From: Clostridium sp. CMCC3677
GTDB taxonomy: Bacteria > Bacillota > Clostridia > Clostridiales > Clostridiaceae
Assembly: GCF_023845585.1 (NCBI RefSeq)
Contig: NZ_JAMQHS010000003.1
Span: forward strand, 62,001-126,000
Direction: 5' to 3'
DNA: 64,000 bases
Below, piece after piece: positions 44,341 through 54,265 of the stretch (within the stretch, counting starts at the first letter, position 1; every line of letters starts with the position of its first letter). The position numbers and the translations under genes were made by a program. Below the pieces are notes generated by a model. It was not told where the DNA came from. It saw only the letters and a program-made list of their open reading frames with translations, and searched no databases.

Positions 44341-46848
44341 ATGTCGACTGAAAAAACTCCAAATAAAACAAAAAAAAGTACTAATAAAAACAGTAATAAT
44401 AAAAGAAAAAAAAAGAAAAAGAAAAAAAATAAATTAACCGCCTCTACTATCTTAAAAAGAACAGGTATTGGTTTTTTGACTTTGATATTAATGTTATCTG
44501 TCATAGGTGCAGGATACTTACTTGCAATTATAAAAACTACCCCTCCATTAAATGTTGAAGATGTTTTATCATTGAATCAGCCTTCAAGTTTATATGATAG
44601 CAGCGAAGAATTTATGGATAATTTACATACAGATGAAGAACGATATGTAATAACTTCTGACAAAATCCCAGATAATCTTAAAAATGCCTTTATATCAATT
44701 GAAGATGAACGTTTTTTTAAACATAGAGGAATAGATGTTCAAAGAATATTAGGTGCTGCTTTAACAGATGTAAAGAAAATTTTAACTGGGCAAAAAGGAC
44801 TACATGGTGCTTCTACCATAACTCAACAACTTATCAAAAACACAGTTCTTACTAATGAAGTATCTGTAAAAAGAAAAGTAAAAGAAATTTACTTATCTCT
44901 AGATCTTGAGGATCAGTTAAGTAAAGATCAAATAATTACTGCATATTTAAATACAATACCTCTTGGCGGTCAAGTATATGGTGTTGAGGCTGCTTCATTA
45001 TTATACTTTAGTAAAAGTACATCAGATTTAAGTTTAATTGAATGTGCTTACTTAGCAGGTATAACCCAAGCCCCTAGTTATTACAGTGCTTATAATGAAA
45101 ATAGCCAAAAAGATCCATCCAGATATATTAATAGAACTCTAACTGTTTTAGCTAAAATGAATGAATTAGGTTATATTTCACAAAGTGAATATAATCAAGG
45201 TGTTCAAGACATTAATGATGGCAAACTAGTATTTAAATCAAGTAAAAAAGATTTTCGCTTAAATTATGAATGGTTTGTTTATCCTGCTGTGTCTCAAGTT
45301 AAGAGAGACTTAAAAGAAAAATATAAATATACAGATGAAGAAGTATCTAAGTTAATGGTTAATGGTGGTCTGAAAATCTATACTACTATGGATAGGAAGT
45401 TACAGGATTTTACACAAAAAACTTTAGACAATTATCGTAATTTAAATGTTGGAAATTCAGAAGCTTATGATGAAAATAAAGTTCCATTATTACAAGCTTC
45501 AGCAACAATAACAGACTATAAACATGGTAAAGTTCTTGCTATGGTTGGCGGAAGAGGTAAACAACTTCCTCAATCAAATAATAGAGCATATAATGATTTA
45601 AGATCAATAGGTTCTACTACTAAGCCACTTACTGTATACGGGCCTGGTATAGATCAAAAGATAATAACTGCTGCAACATCAATAGATGATGCTCCATTAT
45701 CACCAGAATTAACAAAAAAATATCCTGCATATGCTCCACCTAATATCCTTAGAAATTCACCTGATGAATACTTAGGTCTTATATCTCCGCGTGAAGGAAT
45801 AATGTATTCTAAAAACACTGCTTCTGTTATAACAGCAGACACTATTGGTTTAAAAACAGGAATATCTTATGGAGAAAATTTAGGTCTTGTATTTAACAGC
45901 GCATCTAAAACTTCTATAGCTACTGTTGCATTGGGTCAATATAACAATAATCCTAATGATAGAGATGGTGGTAATACTTATAAATTAGCTGCTGCATTCG
46001 GAAGCTTTGGTAATAATGGTATGTACGTGGAACCTTTGCTTTATACAAAGGTAATTGATGCCAAAGGTAATACCATATTAGACGGAAAACCTAAAGAAAA
46101 ACAAGTATTTTCACCACAAACAGCATATATAATGTATGACTTACTGAAAGGACCTGTTAACTTTTATGGTGGCGCTCCCGCTAAATGGGGTGATATGCCT
46201 GTTGCTGGTAAGACTGGTACTACTACAGATGCTAAAGACTTATGGTTTGCAGGCCTTTCTCCTTATCTATCTGGATCAGTTTGGGTTGGCTATGATAACC
46301 CTAAAACTGTCTTCGGAGGATCTGGAACAGTATGTGCTAATTTATGGGGAAAAATAATGGCTAAAGCACATAAAGGACTTGAAGTTAAAGATTTAGAAGA
46401 ACCTAAAGGAATTGTTCATGTTGCTGTATGTAAAGATTCAGGTAAGCTACCATCAAATTTATGTAGCAGTGATCCTAGAGGAAATAGAATTACAGAAGAA
46501 TTATTTATCGAAGGAACCGAACCACATGAAACATGTAATACTCATATTAGTGGACGTATAAATAGACTTAATAATAAATTAGCAGGTGCTAATACCCCTA
46601 CATTGTTAACTCAAGAAAGAGTTTTTGTAAGCAAAAAATATCCTAACCCATTAACTAGGGATTATATATACGTACTTCCATATTCACAAGATAATTATAT
46701 CGAACAACAACCTACCCCTGAACTTTCTCCTCCAAATATAAATGAGGAAAATGAAGTAGAAATACCAAATAATAATGAATCTGCTCAGGAAAATCCTACT
46801 GTACCTCCTGAGACTGCTCAAAATAATTCTGTATTAAAACCAAATTAA
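44341..46848 (+). CDS. Class A penicillin-binding protein (PBP1A-like)
   Basis: An 835-residue bifunctional peptidoglycan synthase. A very basic cytosolic tail (lysine run at about 21-31) precedes one span (about 43-64). The GT51 domain has IEDERFFKHRG with catalytic Glu121, and GASTITQQLIKN. The transpeptidase has Ser425 in SIGSTTKP, the SxN triad at 490-492 and KTGT at 624-627. The C-terminal 130 residues are a Pro/Asn/Glu-rich tail of low complexity. It builds and cross-links septal and lateral wall. SD GGAGGA precedes the ATG. It is monocistronic with a strong terminator. Confidence 0.95.
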   Translation: MSTEKTPNKTKKSTNKNSNNKRKKKKKKKNKLTASTILKRTGIGFLTLILMLSVIGAGYLLAIIKTTPPLNVEDVLSLNQPSSLYDSSEEFMDNLHTDEERYVITSDKIPDNLKNAFISIEDERFFKHRGIDVQRILGAALTDVKKILTGQKGLHGASTITQQLIKNTVLTNEVSVKRKVKEIYLSLDLEDQLSKDQIITAYLNTIPLGGQVYGVEAASLLYFSKSTSDLSLIECAYLAGITQAPSYYSAYNENSQKDPSRYINRTLTVLAKMNELGYISQSEYNQGVQDINDGKLVFKSSKKDFRLNYEWFVYPAVSQVKRDLKEKYKYTDEEVSKLMVNGGLKIYTTMDRKLQDFTQKTLDNYRNLNVGNSEAYDENKVPLLQASATITDYKHGKVLAMVGGRGKQLPQSNNRAYNDLRSIGSTTKPLTVYGPGIDQKIITAATSIDDAPLSPELTKKYPAYAPPNILRNSPDEYLGLISPREGIMYSKNTASVITADTIGLKTGISYGENLGLVFNSASKTSIATVALGQYNNNPNDRDGGNTYKLAAAFGSFGNNGMYVEPLLYTKVIDAKGNTILDGKPKEKQVFSPQTAYIMYDLLKGPVNFYGGAPAKWGDMPVAGKTGTTTDAKDLWFAGLSPYLSGSVWVGYDNPKTVFGGSGTVCANLWGKIMAKAHKGLEVKDLEEPKGIVHVAVCKDSGKLPSNLCSSDPRGNRITEELFIEGTEPHETCNTHISGRINRLNNKLAGANTPTLLTQERVFVSKKYPNPLTRDYIYVLPYSQDNYIEQQPTPELSPPNINEENEVEIPNNNESAQENPTVPPETAQNNSVLKPN

Positions 46849-46852
46849 CTTC

Positions 46853-46890
46853 AAAAAGCGATACATTAAATTCTTAATGTATCGCTTTTT
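46853..46890 (+). terminator. Terminator behind the PBP gene
   Basis: Perfect 17-bp stem with a 4-nt loop ending in T5 (AAAAAGCG ... CGCTTTTT), directly after the stop codon. Confidence 0.92.
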
Positions 46891-47130
46891 CTTATTAAAA
46901 TAAATAGAAATTTAAATGTTTTTATTGCAAAATGAATAAACGATAACCAATCCCTGCATTTTCTATTTTTTATGTAATCTCAGCGTTTACAAACCCTACT
47001 AAAATTAATATTTTCCATAATATCAATATATTAATTTTGCATTTTTTGCTCTTTGTTCTTGCATTTTTTACTTTTACAATATAAAATTATATTTATCGAC
47101 ATATTTTTTTCTAATGTAGGAGGCATAAAT

Positions 47131-48531
47131 TTGGATATTTTAAATAATTTACTTGTAAAATTCAATGATTTTTTGTATACATATATACTTATAGCTTTAT
47201 TAATAATTTTAGGTCTTTACTTTTCTTATAAAACTAAATTTGTTCAATTTAGATTTATAAAAGAAATGTTTAGGTTATTAGGTGATGGTGTTACATCGGA
47301 ACGAAAAAAAGGAAGTGTATCATCATTCCAAGCCTTTTGTATAAGTACAGCATCAAGAGTCGGAACCGGTAATCTAGCTGGTATTGCCATCGCTATATCT
47401 ATAGGTGGACCTGGTGCAATATTTTGGATGTGGGTTATAGCTTTAATAGGAGCTGGTTCAAGCTTTGTTGAATCTACTTTAGCTCAAATATACAAAATTA
47501 AAGATAAAAATGGTCACTTTAGAGGTGGTCCTGCTTATTATATTGAAAAAGGTCTAAATAAAAAATGGATGGGCGTTTTATTCTCAATATTAATAACAGT
47601 CTCTTTTGGACTAGTATTCAACTCTGTTCAATCTAATACTATTTCTCTAGCTATGAATGAAGCTTTTGGAGTGAATCAAATTACTGTAGGAATTATCTTG
47701 ACTGTTTTAACTTTAGTAGTTATTTTTGGTGGAGTTCATAGAGTTGCTAAAGTATCTGAAATAATTGTTCCTATAATGGCAGTTGCTTATATATTTGTAT
47801 CATTATTTGTAGTATTTAAGAATTTCAATCATATCCCTAGAGTGTTTGCATTAATTATTGAAAATGCTTTTGGTTTAAATCAAGCTATCGGAGGAACTTT
47901 AGGTGGAACTATGCTTATTGGAATAAAGAGAGGTTTATTCTCTAATGAAGCTGGTATGGGTAGTGCTCCAAATGCCGCTGCAACTGCTGATGTAACTCAT
48001 CCAGTTAAACAAGGTTTAATTCAAACTCTTGGAGTTTTCACAGATACAATAATTATTTGTAGTTGCACTGCTTTTATAATATTACTTTCAGATATAGATT
48101 TATCTGGTGGGTTAACAGGTATTCAATTAACACAAAATGCTTTAACTTATCAAATAGGAGGCTTTGGAAGTATATTTGTAGCTATCTGTATATTATTATT
48201 TGCATTTAGCTCTATAGTTGGTAACTACTACTATGGAGAATCTAATATTGAATTTTTAAACAAAAAAAAGATATATTTAATTATTTATAGAATAGCAGTT
48301 GCTTCTATGGTATTCTTTGGTTCTATAGCTAATTTAAATATAGTTTGGAACTTAGCAGATACATTTATGGGTTTTATGGCTATAATAAACTTGATTGCAA
48401 TTACTTTACTTAGTAAATTTGCATTTAAAGCATTAGCTGATTATAAAGCTCAAAAGAAAGCAGGAATAAAAGAACCTGTATTTAAGGCTTCATCTATACC
48501 TGAATTAACAAATGTTGATGAATGGGAATAG
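47131..48531 (+). CDS. Sodium:alanine/glycine symporter, AgcS family
   Basis: A polytopic secondary transporter of about 466 residues. Family motifs are FQAFCISTASRVGTGNLAGIA (core SRVGTGN), GGPGAIFWMW, KDKNGHFRGGPAYYIEKGL, KRGLFSNEAGMGSAPNAAATAD and GNYYYGESN. It takes up alanine or glycine with sodium. The best start is TTG at 47131, 6 nt behind TAGGAGG; the open frame 26 codons upstream has no SD. A 10-bp AT dyad (AAAATTAATA/TATTAATTTT, about 47000-47038) lies upstream. A second AgcS gene at 56 kb is controlled by glycine; this copy has no riboswitch. Confidence 0.93.
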   Translation: MDILNNLLVKFNDFLYTYILIALLIILGLYFSYKTKFVQFRFIKEMFRLLGDGVTSERKKGSVSSFQAFCISTASRVGTGNLAGIAIAISIGGPGAIFWMWVIALIGAGSSFVESTLAQIYKIKDKNGHFRGGPAYYIEKGLNKKWMGVLFSILITVSFGLVFNSVQSNTISLAMNEAFGVNQITVGIILTVLTLVVIFGGVHRVAKVSEIIVPIMAVAYIFVSLFVVFKNFNHIPRVFALIIENAFGLNQAIGGTLGGTMLIGIKRGLFSNEAGMGSAPNAAATADVTHPVKQGLIQTLGVFTDTIIICSCTAFIILLSDIDLSGGLTGIQLTQNALTYQIGGFGSIFVAICILLFAFSSIVGNYYYGESNIEFLNKKKIYLIIYRIAVASMVFFGSIANLNIVWNLADTFMGFMAIINLIAITLLSKFAFKALADYKAQKKAGIKEPVFKASSIPELTNVDEWE

Positions 48532-48552
48532 CTTTAATTAGAATATAGACAT

Positions 48553-48589
48553 AAAAAAATGTAATGATTAATTAATCATTACATTTTTT
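48553..48589 (+). terminator. Bidirectional terminator behind the first AgcS gene
   Basis: Near-perfect palindrome with 17-bp arms (AAAAAATGTAATGATTA and its complement), T6 tails on both strands, between convergent genes. Confidence 0.85.
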
Positions 48590-48621
48590 ATTTGCTCTTG
48601 TTTCAAATGAATACTTCTTAT

Positions 48622-49479
48622 TTAATCAGTCACTACTGAATTTTCTGTTCCATATTTTATATCATTAATCACTTCTTTAGATTCTGTAGTTATAAAAAAT
48701 TTGTTCGTAAATTCTGCATCATTTTTATCTTTGCCTTTTACTGTAACAACATAACAAAGTTCAGAACTTAAATTTTTTTCACATTTTGCTTTTCTTTCAG
48801 CATAAGCTAGTTCAGTTGGATAAACAACTTCCCCATTGTCATTTAATTTATCAAATAAATTTAATGCTTCTTTTTCTGCTTCTTCTTGCGATATATTTAT
48901 TACAAAATCTTTACATTCTTTTTGAATTGACGAATTAGTGTAATTTTCTAACAAACCATTAGACTTATTTATGCATATTATTATTTCATCAGAATATATT
49001 GGATAACCATTTTTACATTTCAAATATACAAAAGAATAATAAGGAAGCTTGTCTGTATCTTTTTCATTTTTTATTCCCCTAAAAGTTAACTCTTCAGTGC
49101 ATATATTCTCTAGATATTTTTTTGACTTTTCTTTAGCTTCATAATATGATATTTCATATTTATCCTTTTTAATATCTTTATTAGCAAAACCTATAACATT
49201 ATAATTTTTATCTAAATCTATTCCAAAGGAATTAGCTGTTATAGTTTTATAGATTAACTTATTCTTATTGCCTAGTGTTTTTACTCGTTTATATTTTATA
49301 TTTTTTAAATCCTCATCATCATCAATTGCATTTATTGCATGTAATCTCTCTATAAAACTTTTAGCAGATTTAATATCTTTAGATCCACTTCCTATAAATT
49401 TATGCATTACAAATATTACAGTTATACTAAGAATCGCCAAAACAATTACACTAATCATCTTAGTTTTTTTAGAGCTCAT
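48622..49479 (-). CDS. Membrane-anchored PepSY/YPEB-like protein
   Basis: A 285-residue protein with an N-terminal span (about 8-26) and an extracytoplasmic part. Two segments look like PepSY-type repeats: the region YEISYYEAKEKSKKYLENI (about 108-126) and ISQEEAEKEALNLFDKL (about 196-212), the latter with the usual S-x-E-E-A pattern. Such domains often inhibit or chaperone extracytoplasmic proteases. No partner protease is adjacent. Function unknown. SD AAAGGA precedes the ATG. Confidence 0.6.
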   Translation of the reverse strand: MSSKKTKMISVIVLAILSITVIFVMHKFIGSGSKDIKSAKSFIERLHAINAIDDDEDLKNIKYKRVKTLGNKNKLIYKTITANSFGIDLDKNYNVIGFANKDIKKDKYEISYYEAKEKSKKYLENICTEELTFRGIKNEKDTDKLPYYSFVYLKCKNGYPIYSDEIIICINKSNGLLENYTNSSIQKECKDFVINISQEEAEKEALNLFDKLNDNGEVVYPTELAYAERKAKCEKNLSSELCYVVTVKGKDKNDAEFTNKFFITTESKEVINDIKYGTENSVVTD

Positions 49480-49550
49480 TTACATCAATCCTTTATAATA
49501 AGCTTTTTTATAATTGTACAATATTAGTAAAATTTAATCAAACTTCTACT

Positions 49551-50654
49551 TTAATATATATACTTGATTCCCAATTTATCCTCTATTTGCTTTACTAAAT
49601 CTTTTCCTACAACTTTAAATATTATGGCTAAAATCATTTCTATAGTCCCCATTAGATTAGATGAAATCATTACTTTTCCATTATCCACAAAATTTTTATT
49701 AACTATCTTCATCTTATTTAAATTTTCAGATTTTATTAACTTATTTAAATTTTCAATATGAGGAATAGACATACCCGTTAAAGATTTTATTTGTTCTAAT
49801 ATTACTATTGAATTCCCTATAGCGCATATATAATTACATTGATTATATACTTCTGCTATACTTTTTATAATATTTTCATTTTGAATTATATTTTCTATAC
49901 TTATTGAATCTGGTAAAATTATAATATTTGAATCTGAAATGCTAAAATTTGATGAATTTAACTCCAACTTTAAATTATTACTGTAATTAGTCCTATCAGT
50001 TAATGATATTACTTCAAAATTAAACATTTTCTTATTTGATAATATATTTACTTCATTAAATATATCCCAAATTAAAGTATAATTTGCTATATTTATATTT
50101 TCATATACAATAAATGAAACATTTTTTACATTCAAATCTTTAAAATAAAAAAAATTACTTTTAGCAAGTTTAAATGTTGTTTCCTTTTGATAAGTTCCAC
50201 TTTCTTGAAAACCTAATTTATTTGCAAATGATCGTGCATATTCATTTCCTACTTTATCTAATATCATTTCTCCAGCAAAATCAAAGAAGTAATACTCAAG
50301 CATCAATCTCATAGCTTCTTCACCAAATCCCATATTTCTATATTTATGATGAATTTTTATATTAGATCGAGCTATTTTTGTTGTAGGGTCATATCCATGA
50401 AAACTTACTTCTCCAATAGGTTCATCTTCAACTGTATATATAAGGCAATAAAAATTTCTTCCATCCGTTGGAGATACCATTTTTTTATAAAAACTCTCCC
50501 ACTTACTTTCCGTAAATTTATATACTCCCCCAATATCCTTCATTGTTTCTTCATCATCCCATAATTTTGATGTAAAAGCTAATTCTTCATATTCAGGTTG
50601 CTTTATATATACTAATTTACCATTTCTTCTATACAGTTGATATTCTGTTTGCAT
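49551..50654 (-). CDS. GNAT acetyltransferase fused to a DJ-1/PfpI-like domain
   Basis: A 367-residue two-domain protein. Residues about 1-165 are GNAT-like (IGEVSFHGYD, IKIHHKYRNMGFGEEAMRLML for acetyl-CoA binding, GNEYARSFANKLGF). Residues about 175-365 look like the DJ-1/PfpI fold (VSFIVYENINIANYTLIWDIF, IIILPDSIS, YICAIGNSIVILEQI, DNGKVMISSNLMGTIEMIL, VVGKDLVKQIEDKLG). At the nucleophile elbow the usual Cys seems replaced, CAIGNS standing where AICNGS is expected, so it may be inactive or ligand-binding. The fusion is unusual. SD TAGGTGA precedes the ATG. Confidence 0.65.
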   Translation of the reverse strand: MQTEYQLYRRNGKLVYIKQPEYEELAFTSKLWDDEETMKDIGGVYKFTESKWESFYKKMVSPTDGRNFYCLIYTVEDEPIGEVSFHGYDPTTKIARSNIKIHHKYRNMGFGEEAMRLMLEYYFFDFAGEMILDKVGNEYARSFANKLGFQESGTYQKETTFKLAKSNFFYFKDLNVKNVSFIVYENINIANYTLIWDIFNEVNILSNKKMFNFEVISLTDRTNYSNNLKLELNSSNFSISDSNIIILPDSISIENIIQNENIIKSIAEVYNQCNYICAIGNSIVILEQIKSLTGMSIPHIENLNKLIKSENLNKMKIVNKNFVDNGKVMISSNLMGTIEMILAIIFKVVGKDLVKQIEDKLGIKYIY

Positions 50655-50954
50655 AAAATCACCTAATAATTTCTTTATTATATTATTTTAAATATCTCAC
50701 ATTTTCTTCTTTTTATCAATATTTATAATTCAAATAAATGTTAAAATCATTTATATAATTTTTATTTTTTAATTTTTATATAAAAAAGTAAAAATTTTTT
50801 TCTACACCTTAGTATATGTATACTTAAATTTACATAATACTAAACACATTCTTTAATAATAAGTAAAATAAATGGTTAAAAGAATAAATATTTTCTTTTT
50901 TTACTAAAAAAATGTTGATTTTTACCTCTAAAATTTATATAATATCATTGTTTG
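50655..50954. other. AT-rich intergenic stretch upstream of the pot regulator
   Basis: Very AT-rich with poly-T and poly-A runs. No gene, terminator or confident promoter can be picked out. Confidence 0.4.
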
Positions 50955-50984
50955 TTTAGTAATTTTAAACTTAAGGTTTAGTAA
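50955..50984 (+). promoter_or_regulatory. Putative operator of the regulator-pot operon
   Basis: Two direct TTTAGTAA copies (50955-50962 and 50977-50984) lie 22 bp apart, two helical turns, and enclose a TAAAC-TTAAG-GTTTA dyad. They sit about 40-70 bp upstream of the regulator start. Autoregulation is inferred. Confidence 0.45.
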
Positions 50985-51022
50985 AAGTGAGTATATTATA
51001 TATTCGACGGTAGGTGTATATT

Positions 51023-51562
51023 GTGCAAATTGGAGAAAAGATTCGTGTATTAAGAATGGAAAAACAATTAACCCAGGAAGAATTGGCAAATAGGTGTGAG
51101 TTATCTAAGGGATTTATATCTCAACTTGAAAATGATTTAACTTCTCCCTCAATTGCTACTTTAATGGACATATTAGAAATTTTAGGAACGAATTTAAATG
51201 AGTTTTTTAGTGAAACAAAAGAAGAACAAGTTATATTTAGCAATGATGATATGTTTAAAACAGATGATGAAGAGTTAAAATATTCGTTAATGTGGCTAGT
51301 CCCTAATGCTCAAAAGAATGCTATGGAACCAATTATGATTGCTATTGAGCCAGGTGGACAATATATTGAGGAAGAACCACATGACGGTGAAGAATTTGGC
51401 TATGTATTATCTGGAAGTATTTATCTACATTTGGGAAAAAGAAAACTAAAAGTTAAAAAGAATGAAAGCTTTTACTTTAAACCAAAGGTTAATCATTATA
51501 TTTCTAACGCTGGTAGAACACCAGCAAAAGTTATTTGGATAAGTACTCCACCATCATTTTAA
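51023..51562 (+). CDS. PuuR-type regulator: Cro/CI helix-turn-helix plus cupin
   Basis: A 179-residue regulator. The N-terminal HTH (about 1-60, QLTQEELANRCELSKGFISQLEN) is followed by a small-molecule-binding cupin domain (about 105-175, PHDGEEFGYVLSGSIYLHLG, YFKPKVNHYISN). This architecture is common next to potABCD in Firmicutes and is thought to respond to polyamines or related amines. I start at GTG 51023, behind AGGTG; GTG 51014 overlaps the SD. Only 24 bp separate it from potA, so it is the first gene of the operon. Confidence 0.88.
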   Translation: MQIGEKIRVLRMEKQLTQEELANRCELSKGFISQLENDLTSPSIATLMDILEILGTNLNEFFSETKEEQVIFSNDDMFKTDDEELKYSLMWLVPNAQKNAMEPIMIAIEPGGQYIEEEPHDGEEFGYVLSGSIYLHLGKRKLKVKKNESFYFKPKVNHYISNAGRTPAKVIWISTPPSF

Positions 51563-51586
51563 ATTTTAGAGAGAGGTGCTTTTTTG

Positions 51587-52636
51587 GTGAGCGATAATAT
51601 AATTAAATTAAATAACATAAGTAAATCTTACGGTGAACAAAAAATATTAGATAATTTATCTTTGACTATTAGAAAAAATGAATTTTTAACATTATTAGGA
51701 CCTAGCGGTTGTGGTAAAACAACTACCCTAAAAATAATTGCTGGTTTTGAAACAGCGGATACTGGAGAAGTCTTATTTAAAAATGAAGATATATCTAATC
51801 TTCCACCTTACAAAAGACAAGTAAATACCGTATTCCAAAAGTATGCATTATTTCCTCATATGAATGTATACGAAAATATCGCTTTTGGGCTTAAATTAAA
51901 AAAACTCCCTAAAGATCAAATAAGAAAAAGTGTTAAAGAGATCCTTGAGCTTGTTGCATTAAAAGGATTTGAAAAAAGAAGTATTACTTCATTAAGTGGT
52001 GGACAACAACAAAGAGTTGCAATAGCAAGAGCTTTAGTTAACAAACCTGAAGTATTACTTCTTGATGAACCTTTAGGTGCATTGGATTTAAAACTGAGAA
52101 AAGAAATGCAAATAGAATTAAAGAAAATACAACAAGAAGTTGGTATTACATTTATCTTCGTAACTCATGATCAAGAAGAGGCCTTAACTATGTCTGATAC
52201 TATAATTGTTATGAATAAAGGTGTTATTCAACAAATGGGCAGTCCTGAGGATATTTATAACGAACCTGCTAATGCTTTTGTTGCAGATTTCATTGGTGAA
52301 AGTAATATCTTAACCGGAATCATGATTGATGATTTTAAAGTTGAATTTTGCAACAAGAGATTTGACTGCGTTGACAAAGGTTTTGAAAAAATAGAAAGTA
52401 TTGATGTAGTAATAAGACCTGAAGATATAAAAATAGTTGAAGCTGAAAAAGGAATGCTTAAAGGTATTGTAAAATCTATAATGTTCAAAGGAGTTCATTA
52501 TGAAATGCAAGTGGACGTAGATGATTTTACATTCATTCTTCACAACACAAAATCTGTAGATGTTGATAATGAAATTGGATTAGACATACATCCTGAAGAT
52601 ATACATATTATGAAAAAGAGTGATGACAATGCGTAA
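51587..52636 (+). CDS. potA: Spermidine/putrescine ABC transporter ATP-binding protein
   Basis: About 349 residues. ABC ATPase with Walker [11 protein letters not shown]-loop, signature [15 protein letters not shown], Walker [13 protein letters not shown] and switch His in [12 protein letters not shown]-terminal TOBE-like domain (about 245-349) is present as in PotA and MalK-type ATPases. The start is GTG 51587, 8 nt behind GAGAGGTG (a TTG one codon earlier is possible). Its last 8 nt overlap potB. Confidence 0.95.
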   Translation: MSDNIIKLNNISKSYGEQKILDNLSLTIRKNEFLTLLGPSGCGKTTTLKIIAGFETADTGEVLFKNEDISNLPPYKRQVNTVFQKYALFPHMNVYENIAFGLKLKKLPKDQIRKSVKEILELVALKGFEKRSITSLSGGQQQRVAIARALVNKPEVLLLDEPLGALDLKLRKEMQIELKKIQQEVGITFIFVTHDQEEALTMSDTIIVMNKGVIQQMGSPEDIYNEPANAFVADFIGESNILTGIMIDDFKVEFCNKRFDCVDKGFEKIESIDVVIRPEDIKIVEAEKGMLKGIVKSIMFKGVHYEMQVDVDDFTFILHNTKSVDVDNEIGLDIHPEDIHIMKKSDDNA

Positions 52637-53471
52637 AAAAAATACTTCAATCTTAGCATATCCTTATTTTGTATGGAGTGCACTATTTATAGTTGTTCCT
52701 TTAATTATAGTTTTATTTTTTAGCTTTACTACAAAAAACAACTCAGGTTATTCATTTTCTTTGGAAAATTATAATAATTTATTTAATTCTCAATACTTAT
52801 ATATATTTAAACAGTCTATAATATTGGCCTTTGAATCAACTATAGCTTGTTTAATTATTGGATACCCTGTTTCATATATAATTTCAAAAATAAATTTAGA
52901 TAAAAGAAATTTTTTAATAATGTTATTTATTTTGCCCATGTGGATGAATTTTTTATTAAGAACTTATGCTTGGGTACCTATCTTAGGAAAAACAGGTTTA
53001 ATAAATCTTTTGCTTAGTAAACTAGGTATAGGACCTATTTCTTTTCTTTATAATGATGGTGCTGTTTTACTAGGAATGATTTATAACTTCTTACCATTTA
53101 TGGTTCTTCCTATTTATACAATATTAATAAAGATGGATCAGGATTTAATAAATGCTGCACATGATTTAGGTGCAAATAGATTTAAAGTTTTTACAAAAGT
53201 TGTGTTACCACTTAGCATGCCTGGAATAATTTCTGGGGTCACTATGGTATTTATGCCTGCTGTTTCTACCTTTGTAATCTCAAGATTATTAGGTGGAGGT
53301 CAATATATGTTGATTGGAAACGTCATTGAGCAACAATTTACAACCATGGGTGATTGGAATTTTGGATCTGCCATTTCAATATTAATGATGATAATTATAT
53401 TAATATTTATGGGTATTACTTCTAGATTCGAAAATGATGACAGCAAAGAAGGTGGTGGACAATTATGGTAA
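52629..53471 (+). CDS. potB: Spermidine/putrescine ABC transporter permease PotB
   Basis: About 280 residues with six spans and the binding-protein-dependent permease EAA loop, [50 protein letters not shown] is a typical PotB N-terminus in shortened form. The ATG at 52629 lies 8 nt behind AAAGAG and overlaps the potA end; an ATG two codons earlier is too close. Confidence 0.93.
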   Translation: MRKKNTSILAYPYFVWSALFIVVPLIIVLFFSFTTKNNSGYSFSLENYNNLFNSQYLYIFKQSIILAFESTIACLIIGYPVSYIISKINLDKRNFLIMLFILPMWMNFLLRTYAWVPILGKTGLINLLLSKLGIGPISFLYNDGAVLLGMIYNFLPFMVLPIYTILIKMDQDLINAAHDLGANRFKVFTKVVLPLSMPGIISGVTMVFMPAVSTFVISRLLGGGQYMLIGNVIEQQFTTMGDWNFGSAISILMMIIILIFMGITSRFENDDSKEGGGQLW

Positions 53472-54265
53472 GTAGATTAGAGAATTTTATTAAAAAATCC
53501 TATTTAGTTATTATATTTTTATTCTTATATACTCCTATCATCACTTTGATGGTATTTTCATTTAATAAATCAAAAACCATGGGAAGATGGACTGGCTTTA
53601 CACTTAAATGGTATAAGGAATTATTTGGTAATGAAAGACTTATGTCTGCACTTTATTATACTTTATTAATTGCTGTTATAGCCTCAATTATAGCCACTAT
53701 AGTTGGTACAATAAGTGCAATTGGTATACATAAAATTAAAGGCAAAAAAAAGTCTCTTATTTTAAATGTTAATTATTTACCTGTTTTAAACCCAGATATA
53801 GTTACAGGTATTGCACTTATGTCTATGTTTATATTTATTAATTTAAAATTTGGATTTATTACTATGTTATTAGCGCATATTACATTTGATCTTCCTTATG
53901 TAATTCTTTCAGTTCTTCCAAAATTAAAACAGTTACCTGAAAATACTGTAGAAGCTGCGGAAGATTTAGGTGCTACTCCACTATATGCTATTAGAAAAGT
54001 TATACTACCTCAAATAAAGCCTGGTATAATTTCAGGATTTCTTATGGCCTTTACAATGTCAATAGATGATTTTGTTATAAGTTTCTTTACAACAGGTCCT
54101 GGAGTTACTAATTTATCTATAGAAATTTATTCTATGGCTAGAAGAGGCATTAAGCCAGAAATTAATGCTCTTTCAACATTAATGTTCTTGACTGTTTTGA
54201 CTTTATTAATAATAGTAAATAAGAAGCAAAATCTTACAAGGGGTGAACAATTTGAAAAAATTTAA
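53465..54265 (+). CDS. potC: Spermidine/putrescine ABC transporter permease PotC
   Basis: A 266-residue permease with six spans and EAA loop VEAAEDLGATPLYAIRKVILPQIKPG. TPIITLMVFSFNKSKTMGRWTGF is the usual PotC start region. It overlaps potB by 7 nt (ATGGTAA arrangement) and the start of potD by 14 nt. Confidence 0.94.
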   Translation: MVSRLENFIKKSYLVIIFLFLYTPIITLMVFSFNKSKTMGRWTGFTLKWYKELFGNERLMSALYYTLLIAVIASIIATIVGTISAIGIHKIKGKKKSLILNVNYLPVLNPDIVTGIALMSMFIFINLKFGFITMLLAHITFDLPYVILSVLPKLKQLPENTVEAAEDLGATPLYAIRKVILPQIKPGIISGFLMAFTMSIDDFVISFFTTGPGVTNLSIEIYSMARRGIKPEINALSTLMFLTVLTLLIIVNKKQNLTRGEQFEKI

